The position numbers and the translations under genes are program-made. The notes below the pieces were generated by a model. That model had not been told where the DNA came from and did no database searches. It was given only the letters and a program-made list of their open reading frames with translations. Below, one piece after another: positions 1 through 64,000 of a stretch of DNA of 64,000 nt; positions within the stretch are counted from its first letter, which is position 1; each line of letters opens with the position of its first letter. Origin of the DNA: Rapana venosa (lineage: Eukaryota > Mollusca > Gastropoda > Neogastropoda > Muricidae); contig CM054145.1 of the NCBI GenBank assembly GCA_028751875.1, forward strand, positions 12,686,567 to 12,750,566. The letters are read 5' to 3'.

Positions 1-37
<37 letters not shown>
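1..37. repeat. (TG)n microsatellite
   Basis: An uninterrupted TG run begins at the window edge and its true start is outside. Open reading frames through it are artefacts. Confidence 0.95.
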
Positions 38-214
38 TGTCTCAAGTCAAGTCAAAATGATATTTTAATTTATAAGGGGAAAAAGATAAGTTTACACAAG
101 GTTTTTTCATCCTGCCCTCACACAAAAAAGAAAGAAAATCAACTTAAAAAAGCAAATAAAAGACAATGTTCATCTTTGATAAAAAGAACTAAAAATAAGC
201 ATGAGGAGGGGGAC

Positions 215-355
215 TGTCAATATAAATAGCATCCCCACCTTTTGGAAATTATGTTCTAGGAATTCCCTCTTTTCTTTTCCTTGCTTTGTTTCTACAATGT
301 TTCTCTTCTTCCTATCACCTCCTTCTTGTGTATATTCTGCATTCTTGGTCCATGC
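215..355. repeat. Dispersed repeat, copy 1 (also at 3757-3897)
   Basis: The stretch from tataaatagcatccccacct to cttggtccat recurs at 3757-3897 in the same orientation, with small gaps. It is rich in TTTCTTC and codes for nothing I recognise. The two copies flank the long minisatellite and exon 16. Confidence 0.75.
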
Positions 356-487
356 ATGTGTGTGCATGCGTGTGTATGTGTTTGTGTGCAACTCCATACA
401 TGTGCAAAGAATAGATCAGATTGGGGCATGAGAGAAACACTGCACACACACACACACACACAGATCTATATAGAAACAACTTCTCAC

Positions 488-56453
<55,966 letters not shown>

Positions 56454-56573
56454 GGCAAAATGAAGATGGCTGAAAATCTATGCCATTACATTCAACTTAC
56501 TTCTAATAAATCCTACTGTTTTGGGACTTGCACACTAGTCTACACCAACCTAACAACATAATGTTCACGTTAA

Positions 56574-56582
56574 CAGGAAGTG
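56574..56582. promoter_or_regulatory. Possible ETS-type site upstream of the TAK1 start
   Basis: The motif caggaagtg lies about 120 bp upstream of the TAK1 start codon and matches the GGAA core of ETS-family sites common in TATA-less promoters. No TATA box is evident nearby. The motif is short and the transcription start is unknown, so this is only a hint. Confidence 0.2.
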
Positions 56583-56609
56583 GGTCATTACAGGGAGATA
56601 ACTACTCTG

Positions 56610-57700
56610 CATTAGGCTAGTCCCAGTGGAGTTGTCCGATGAAGGGACAATACCATCAACCAACCATCACCACATAACACGCTTACTTTTGAATGATTTG
56701 GCCCCCAGTGAGTATCAAAAAATCAAAGACTTGACTCCGCTCACAGTCGAGGCAAGACGAGTTTGGCAAACAACTGTGAATAGCAGCGATGTGATTTTTT
56801 TCCTTGCCTTCTATAGGCATTGTTTAAAAAAAAAAAATTAAAAAAAGAAGAAGAAATGAGCACCACTATTTCAAACTACCTTGGGGGAATAGGTGGCAGG
56901 GAGAAAAGAAAATCGCCGTCGTCATCAACAAGCGATTCGTGTGCCAGTCCTGAAGACGTTAAGAGTCGAAGAGAAAGCAAAAAGCTACGACAAGGCAACG
57001 ACAATTACAACAATTCCGAAGAGGAAATGGCATTACAAGAAGGATTTACGAACTACATATTCGATGAAGAACCTGGCTTCCAAAGAACACTTGCACATCA
57101 TCCAGCAGTTAGGCCTAAAAAGAAGAGGTGGAAAGACTGATTGACTCTTTCGCCAACCCTATAGACAACCTGGAAGCCAGCATTTATGACACGGCTGAAG
57201 AAAACGATAAACTTTTGAAGGAGGTGTCGAAACTCCGAGAGGACAATGCAGACCTTAAAACCCAGCTGACCCAGGCTGCAGCAGGAACTCAATAGCATCG
57301 TGCAACGCGGGCGCTCCTGGAATGTCAGTGTTCGGGGTTGCAGAGGCAAAGAGGCAAGGAGAGGAGACGGTCGAAGACTGCATGTTTAGAAATGCGCTCA
57401 GATCTTCTCTGAGAGGTTGGATGTCCCTGTATCACCTTCCGACATAGACATCGCGCATTGGCCGGGGAGGGTGGTTGCTGAAGGAGGAAGACCGCGCCCG
57501 ATCATCGTCGGGTTCTTGGCCCACAGAATGAGAGGACAGGTGCTGTCGGTCTGCCGCAAACTCAGGCAGACTGGACTGACTGTGGCGGAAGACCTGACCT
57601 AGACGAACTTCAAGCTTCTCACTAAGGTCAGTTCCCACTCGGCAGTTATGGCCGCTTGGTAATCCAACGGCAAGATTCTGACCAACTGAAAAATGTAAAA
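56610..57700 (+). mobile_element. LINE ORF1-like remnant
   Basis: Broken plus-strand frames give a Lys/Ser-rich N-terminus (REKRKSPSSSTSDSCASPED), a heptad-like stretch (NDKLLKEVSKLREDNADLKT), and DIDIAHWPGRVV, GRPRPIIVGFLAHRMRGQVL, RKLRQTGLTVAEDLT and a SNGKIL end. This order, coiled coil then an RNA-binding fold ending in EDLT...NGKI, is that of ORF1 proteins of L1-like LINEs. Frameshifts and stops are present. It lies about 150 bp upstream of TAK1 exon 1. Confidence 0.72.
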
Positions 57701-57780
57701 CACTCAAGGTAGATACTGTACAGGTGTTGACAAATTATTTTTAAGAGAAATGACATAATAGACAGGGGCTGATAGATGGT

Positions 57781-57829
57781 GGGTGGGGGGGGGGGGGGGG
57801 GGGGGGGGGTAGAGGGGGGGGGGGGGGGA
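57781..57829. repeat. Poly-G tract, about 49 bp
   Basis: A near-pure G run with two short interruptions (one TAGA, one T-type break). It is the longest G tract in the window. Confidence 0.92.
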
Positions 57830-58344
57830 TGGGGATGGGAGGACGGGAACGAAATTGAGGAAGCAGTGGATGAGGTTGAGAGATCTCTCCGATGTCTAAA
57901 TACTAGGCCTAGTGTAGGCCTATATAAAAGTGGAAGGCTCTGAAACAAAGCAAGTATCAAATCTCATATTGCTGTAGGCAGAAGGGGAAAAAATGTTGTC
58001 ATGTAGTAAAGTAAAATACATGGATAACTCTTTGAAAGAAAAACAAATGAATATGTGCTTGAAAGTAACAACAACAACAATAATAGTAAATGATAAGAAT
58101 AATAATTTTAAAAAATAACAGGTAGTGAAAGAAGATCACAATAGGGCGCCTATAGGTAGGCTACATGAGCGACAGGAGTGCTAGCCCGGTATGTGTTTAT
58201 TTGGTTGTATGGCGGTTGTTTGTTTTTTGTTTTGTTTTTTGCCTTGTTTAGTTTTGCGGGGGAGTCAGTCATGATTTTTGAAAGAGCTGTGAAATTTGAC
58301 TAATGTTAACCATGGAGTAACAGATCATGTTATGAAATAGTGGG

Positions 58345-58482
58345 GCTTTGGTGTGTATGTGTGTGTGAGCGTGCGTGCGTGTGTGTGCGCGCGCGCGCGT
58401 GCGTGCGTGCGTGCCAGTATGTATACATGTGTGTGTGTTGTGTGTGTGTGTAGAGAGAGAGAGATAAGGGGGGGGGGGGGGG
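58345..58482. repeat. (TG)n/(CG)n microsatellite and poly-G
   Basis: TGTG and GCGC dinucleotides, a GAGA patch and a poly-G run at about 58469-58482. Confidence 0.9.
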
Positions 58483-59073
58483 ATCGTGCGTGTGCCCGCG
58501 CGTACTCGTGCGTATTCATTTTAATGTAGCACAATGTAGGGGCTTGCTCAGATTTTCCCTGCAGGACATGTAGAAGGGAGGATACTTGGTGTCTCTTTGA
58601 AGTGGGGTGGGTTGGGTTGCCTACGTTTTTTTCCATCGGTGGGAGCAGCTCATTCTAAGTAAGTTTGATACATTTTGATCCATTCTGTATATTGTGAGGT
58701 GGCAGATGTTTCATAGTTTCTGTCCCATGGAAATCCATGATGTAAGACCACAATAGGTTCGTCATGGGTACTGATTAATAATAATAATAATAAATGGAAT
58801 TTATATAGCGTTTTATCTTGTAAAAACAATTCAAAGCGCTTGCACTCCACCAACTCCTACACATGCAACCAACAACAATTAACAGTTTCAACAAATTCAA
58901 ATTTGCACACACACACACACACGATTAGGCTATACACTTCGGCAGGGTGATGGGAATTTTGGCATTTGAAGGCAGGGACAGATATGAGATGAAATAGGAG
59001 GGGAAAGTCTTAGGTTTGAAACAGGTATGTCTTGAGACTTGGTTTTAAAGTCGTAAGTAGGCATTTCGTGGAG

Positions 59074-59092
59074 GGGGGGGGGGGGGGGGGGG
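59074..59092. repeat. Poly-G tract inside the LINE
   Basis: A run of about 19 G interrupts the 3' region of the CR1/L2-like copy. Confidence 0.9.
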
Positions 59093-59584
59093 TTGTTCCA
59101 GATTGATGGACCAGAAATAGAGAGAGAGCCATGGCCAACAGTGGATGGTTAAATCTAGGTATTCATAAGCACAGGGTGTCTGCAGTAGAGCGGAGGGAAT
59201 AAGTAGGCGTGTACAAGTGAAGACATTCACATAGATAGAAGGGTGCTGTTTTGTGGAGACATTTGTAACAGAGGGTACTGATCTTGTACTTTACTCTCTG
59301 TGGCACAGGCAACCAGTGGAGAGATTGCAAGAGAGGAGTAATATGCTCAATTTTTTTCCTTTCTAAAGACTAGTCGAGCTGCAGAGTTTTGTATACGTTG
59401 AAGGGAGTGGATAGATGATGCTGGCAGACCAGCCAATAGAGAATTACAATAGTCCAACCGTGAAAGAATGAGAGATGTGACAAGTTTGGATGTTGCATCA
59501 ATGGACAGGTACTTTCGAATTGCACTTATACGACGTAATTGATTGTAGCAGGACTGGCAGGACTTGTCTGAGTGATGAATTTTA

Positions 59585-59818
59585 TTTAGCGCACGTAAAA
59601 GAACCCACGGCAACAAGAGAGTTGTCCCTGGCAAAATTATGTAGAAGAAAGCCACTCTGATAGGGAAACAAATACTGTTGCAGACAGGAAAAAAGAAAAA
59701 AAAAGGGTGGCGCTGCTCTTGTGGCGACGTGCTCTCCCCGAGGAGAGCAGCCCGAATTTCATGCAGAGAAATCTGCGTGACTTAAAGTGGTATAAATAAA
59801 TAAATAAAAATAAATAAA
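59585..59818 (+). mobile_element. SINE family A, 5'-truncated, inside the LINE
   Basis: It starts at gcgcacgtaaaagaacccac and runs to an (AAAT)n tail, closely matching the 3' half of the 16.4-kb SINE. It separates the LINE blocks VVDNTF and SCQSCYNQL, so it inserted after the LINE, on the opposite strand. Confidence 0.88.
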
Positions 59819-61240
59819 TAAAGAGAACGTGTTGTCGACAACACCTAGATACTTGACTGCAGTGGATATAGGAACTGACGAATTGTCAAATTCTATTGAA
59901 GCTATTCTGATAGAAGAGAGTTTGTGTTTGGTCCCTACAATCATGGCTTCTGCGTTTAACTGTAACTTGTTTTGTATCATCCAGTTTTGAATACCTTAAG
60001 GGCAGTGGGACACGTTTGTCAAGAGAGAAGACAGATTTTCAAGAGTATCACTGCTTTGAATCTTAGAGTCATCAGCGTAGAAAGGATGCTTGATCTGGTG
60101 ATGGTTTATTATATGAAAGTGTAGCAGTGTAGTGAGTGAAGAGAACAGGGCCTAGAACTGAACTATGTGGGACTCCACATTCCAGTTTGGCAGGTATTGA
60201 TTGAGTCTTGTTTAATGCAACTGTATGGAATCGGTCTGTAAGGTATGAACTAAACCAGGTGAAGGCTGCACCTTTGAAACCAAACGTTTTTTGGAGACGG
60301 GAGAGAAGGATAAAGTGATCTAGAATGTCGAATGCTGCAGATAAGTCAAGAAGAGTAAGAAGAGAGATTTTCCCTGAGTCAAAAGCGTGTAGAAACGTGT
60401 TTAACGTATGGACTAGGGTGGTTTCCACGCTATAGGCAGACTGAAATGAGGAAAGGAGGCTATTTGAATGAAGATGGCTGTTGAATTGTTTCAGAATGAC
60501 TTTTTCAAGGACTTTAGTGAAGAAAGGTAGGTATAATTCTTCAGAATGTTAGGGTCAAGGTCGTGCTTTTTGAGCAGAGGTGTAACTATTGCAGTTTTGA
60601 GAGCTGATGGAAAAACTGAAAGAAGGGGTGATTTTACTTTTTTCGTGATAGTTGGTACAAGCTGCGGAAGGCACTGTGTGAAAAGAGAAGCAGGCACAGG
60701 ATCAAGATCGCATGATTTGATGGTCATTTCATTTAGAATTTTCCTGATTTTTTCCTAACTTGTTGGCTGAAAGAAAAGGAGAGGAGTGCCAGTGAATTGG
60801 GGATCAGGAGGTGCAGGTTGGAAAGGAGTCTGATCTGGCCTGGAGCGATTGTTGCGGACTTTGTCAAAAAAGAATGAAGAAAATATATCAGGAAGTTCAG
60901 AGTGACTGAGGGCCTTTGCAGATCCAAGAAGAGTTGAGGTGGAGTTATCTCTTTTGTCTATGTTCATTATCTTGTGGGTTAAGCCAGGCTTCTTTCTGTA
61001 AGAAAAATTAGATGCTGTTCTGTTCAGATGTAAAATCAGAAAGTCGGCTTTACCAAAATTATGGGCAAACAGATTGCACATTAAGTAAACACTTAAGAAG
61101 GTTTGAGGGAGGCAGAGAGGTTGAAGATGACAGTGGTGAGTGAGGGTGACTATCAGGAGAAGAGGAGCGGGGTGATGGTAAAGATGTGTGCAGTGGAAGA
61201 GCAGACCGGAGTTGAGATGGCTTATCATGTGTGAAAGGTG

Positions 61241-61725
61241 GTGAAAGGATTTTTTTTTTTTTTTTTTTTTTTTTGGCTGCCTCATCTTCTGTGACGTCCT
61301 CCGTCCTGCTGTACCCACGCCGCTCATTCCAATCTCCCCGCCACAGCCATACCTGGATGTGTTATTGTCTCTCCCAGAGTCGAGGTCACAGGGAGCCAAT
61401 CATAGGCCGCCGTGTTGTGGCCCAGCCGAGGGGCCTCGCATGACCTGTTGGCCACTTTGGCGGTTGTTCAGTGGTGCCTAATCGGCTACATACGCCAGGT
61501 CACCACCTATAAGCCCCCATATAACGACAGGTATTAGCTCGTCGGGAGCCAGAACTGAGTTGTTGCCACCCGAAAGGTGGCACCACCAACGTCCTCCATC
61601 GACCGATCCCCGCGACCCCCAACCCCTAAGCCTTCTGACACAACTCACCACAGGCACAGAAGTGTATGGGCCAAACCGAATATCGTCCCATGAGCCAGAG
61701 AACTGGGACCACCGAATCAAGGCAA
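61241..61725 (-). mobile_element. Poly-A-tailed GC-rich element, type unknown
   Basis: On the minus strand a GC-rich stretch reading WDDIRFGPYTSVPVVSCVRR, then HLSGGNNSVLAPDE and RQPKKKKKK, ends in a run of about 27 A against the 5' side of the CR1/L2-like copy. The poly-A end suggests retrotransposition. I do not recognise the family. Confidence 0.5.
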
Positions 61726-61739
61726 TTTTTTTAATTGCT

Positions 61740-62125
61740 TATAATCAATGACATATGGATGACTCGTAATGATCTGTCTGCGGAAGTCTATATCTCTTCC
61801 CGCCCCGGAAGATATCTTTGCTACTTGAGGGTTTGTACTCATACGCTTTACTTCTCCTAATCACGCGTCAAAACCCGGGGCCGAGAGATAAGGGCACCGG
61901 GAGGGGTTGGTAGGTAATTTGAGGGAACACCTCAAACTCGCATCGTTGGTGGATGAAGTCGACTGTTTTTGGTCCCCGTCTTCCCATGAGCCCCCCAGCA
62001 CACTCCCCTTGGGGAGGAGCCCGGGCCGGGTCCGAAAAAAAAACCCCTTGACTCTTATGGGAATCGAACCCCCGACCTTCCCGCCGTAACCCCAAAGGGG
62101 CTAACCACTGCGGCCATCCCCTTTT
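61740..62125 (-). mobile_element. tRNA-derived SINE (another family)
   Basis: On the minus strand, from 62125, it starts ggggatggccgcagtggtta (A-box-like) and has gggttcgattccc (B-box) about 45 bp on. A GC-rich body (ggcccgggctcctccccaag) runs to about 61740. The surrounding 62.1-62.6 kb has many odd homopolymers. Confidence 0.7.
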
Positions 62126-62490
62126 TCCCCGGTGTGAAAGGAAAATTTGGTTTATAGGGGGGGGTTTAAGTTTCGTGCACCCGTGAACAATTAAAACAAA
62201 AAAAACAAATTCTTTACATGCAAAAAGGAGGAGCATTGGGGGAAAAGAGGAAGGGGTGTTGCGTGGTTAGGTCGTTTTTTTGGGATTTAAACCTCAGAGG
62301 TGATGAAGGGAACACGCCACAAAGGCGATACGTTTCCTCGTCTTTTTTGCGTTGCAGCACCCAAGTTTGAAATTGCTGTTTAATTCGTACTGTATGGGGG
62401 TTTTTTTTAAAAATGTTTTGAGGACAATGCCTTTATGTCTTCAAACAGTTTTTTTCACAGTAGTGGAGTTGGCACACTTTGGGTTTTGGG

Positions 62491-62683
62491 AGGGGGGGGG
62501 GGGGGGGGGGTGGGTTTTGGGGATTTTTAGTTTTTGGGTAATCACGGGGAAAAAAAAGGGCGGGCTCGGCAGGGTAGCGTTTTCAATTTGGGTACAAGGA
62601 CCCTCTCTCTCTTCCCCCCCCCTCCCCCTCTCCCCTTTTCTCTCCCCCCCTCGTCCTCTCTCTCTCCCTCTCTCCTCACTCTC

Positions 62684-62775
<92 letters not shown>
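62491..62775. repeat. Poly-G tract and (CT)n microsatellite
   Basis: A G run of about 20 bp with breaks is followed by CCCT/CTCT sequence at 62605-62775. Confidence 0.9.
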
Positions 62776-62778
<3 letters not shown>

Positions 62779-62779
62779 A

Positions 62780-64000
62780 AACAGCCCCTAAGCGGTAGGT
62801 AAGATGATTGCTTTATTGGTACTTAGCATTGAATGTTCGGTCAACAATCGTTTTCTTCTCCACCACCTAGCATTAGTGCTATATTAGTGGCGGCTGCTGG
62901 AGTCATTATGTGGTAGCAGTAGTGGGGCTTGTTGTATTGGTAGTGGTAATAGAGAGGATGGGGGAGGTAACTAGCAGTGGTAGTGGTAGTTGTAGTAGGT
63001 GTGGTAGTAATAGTAGTTGTGGTAGTAGTAAAGAAACATTACACCCGAGAGGTGGTATGCCTTTAGCATTCCCACTCAAGAGATGCTTGGTAATGATGCC
63101 GAAAGATCCATGGGTATTCTAGGAGCCCCATCTCCCCGACATTGGGTGCTAGTAGCCACCTCCTTTCCTTGGTCTCCTTGCCAGCCCCCCTTCTCTTCTT
63201 GTGTGTGTGGGGAGGGGCTGTGGGGTTTTTGCTTTTCTGGTGGGTGCTTGCCCCTCCCTCCCCCCCTCCCACTAGAAGTTGTGTATTTGCTTGCTCTTTC
63301 AGTACCCTGCAACTGAGAATGTGCAAGGTTGTGTAAATATTTCCCCCAGAATATGCTTCTACTTATGCTGTTGTTGTTTTCTTTGTGTATTTACTTAAGT
63401 GCATAACACTTACAGATACGATTTAGTTTTTGCGCCCTGATCCAAGTATATCCAGAGTGGAGATATATAGGCTACGTCAGGTTTACCGGCGGTTCTGTCT
63501 TCTAGACAGAGTTGGTTTAGGAAGGGGTTGATTGCCATTTGTTGCTGGGTTATTTTTTCTTCTTTTCATCGTTTGGTTTTCATTTGGGTATACCTGATGT
63601 ATCAGTTTTGAATTTGTGTATTGTAAATCAAAGCTGGGCATGGAATATTCGTATTAGATTTTGATCTGCTCCGCCTTTGTGGGTCAGTCTCAATGTGGCT
63701 CTTTGCGTCAGCTGGGCTGTAAACCCCATTACTAATTCTCTAAATGTTTAAAAAGACAAAGTTTACTTTTTTTTGACTCAGTGGTATATATTATCTTGTT
63801 ATAGCTTTTAACAGTCCTACTTTGTGTGGATAGATTGGTTACCAAGTGCTGTAAAGTGGAAGCAATGTCCATAACCAACTTTGTCTTCTTCCATCAAGAC
63901 TCAAATATGTAGTGGCCATTGTGGTTTGGTTGTGCCAAGTACCAACAAAGCAGTCATCTTACATACCTCTTAGGCTCAAGGAGTACTTACACTGCCTGAA
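62780..64000. other. Right end of window, nothing recognised
   Basis: GTAGTG-type trinucleotide repeats occupy about 62895-63030. The rest has no coding or mobile-element match that I can support. Confidence 0.45.

Larger units (their letters stand above)
58785..61240 (-). mobile_element. CR1/L2-like LINE, long copy
   Basis: Reading leftwards it has LPQTFLSVYLMCNLFAHNFG, NDNSTSTLLG-type linker, FFFDKVRNNRSRPDQTPFQ, KSCDLDPVPASLFTQCLPQL, TLLDLSAAFDILDHFILL, ECGVPHSSVLGPVLFTHY, VKYLGVVDNTF, RRISAIRKYLSIDATSKLV and SRLDYCNSLL, then the ATT-repeat tail near 58790. It extends further 5' than the 41-kb copy. Frameshifts and an embedded SINE (59585-59818) make it inactive. Confidence 0.88.

Noticed and set aside
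56820..57140. Host gene divergent from TAK1
   Set aside because: The Lys/Ser-rich start, coiled coil and GRPRPIIV...EDLT blocks are those of a LINE ORF1 protein, and frames are broken.

Overview
The window is animal nuclear DNA. Its most likely source is a mollusc (probably a gastropod) or another lophotrochozoan. That is inferred from a spliced invertebrate TAK1 gene with large introns, many CA/CT microsatellites and poly-G tracts, and a mix of CR1/L2-like, RTE-like and Jockey-like LINEs, tRNA-derived SINEs and a piggyBac copy. Nothing points to a bacterium, plasmid or phage.

One host gene spans almost the whole window on the minus strand: MAP3K7/TAK1, the MAP kinase kinase kinase that binds TAB proteins in TGF-beta, IL-1/Toll/IMD and JNK/NF-kB signalling. 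I placed 17 coding exons, from the start codon at 56453 to an exon at 488-547. They match the TAK1 kinase domain, the Ser/Pro-rich linker and the start of the C-terminal TAB2/3-binding region. Reading phases agree at every junction except around exon 6. The last roughly 75-80 residues lie beyond the left edge. The linker is coded by consecutive symmetric phase-1 exons. One of them, which corresponds to the alternatively spliced 27-residue exon of vertebrate TAK1, is tandemly duplicated here (28737-28817 and 27409-27489).

The most unusual structure is in the introns. Directly upstream of exon 6 lies a tandem array (38895-40984) of about 24 units. Each unit carries a (TG)n-CAG 3' splice-site look-alike plus a decayed copy of the first half of exon 6, usually ending in an in-frame stop. 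Directly upstream of exon 5 a second, unrelated array (43289-43610) is built from the exon 5 acceptor and exon start. Upstream of exon 16 a third minisatellite (about 560-3027) also carries acceptor-like and donor-like motifs in each unit. The adjacent exon 6 itself lacks about 20 nucleotides in small deletions, several in homopolymers. It is therefore either miscalled in the assembly or broken.

Layout left to right: exon 16 and its minisatellite (0-3 kb); LINE endonuclease debris (3.4-4.3 kb); exon 15 (6.4 kb); a LINE tail with a perfect 12-bp target duplication (7.8-8.5 kb); exon 14 (10 kb); a nested LINE-in-LINE with a SINE inside (15-19 kb); SINEs (20-22 kb); exons 13 to 7 (22.7-37.7 kb); exon 6 and its array (38.8-41 kb) split by a CR1/L2-like LINE (41-42.9 kb); exon 5 and its array (43.2-43.6 kb); a piggyBac remnant inside a tRNA/5S hybrid SINE (44.6-46.4 kb); a LINE (46.7-48.3 kb); exons 4, 3 and 2 (48.8-51.3 kb); a large intron 1; exon 1 (56.4 kb). 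Right of the gene (56.6-64 kb) I see only transposon remains, simple repeats and unassigned DNA.
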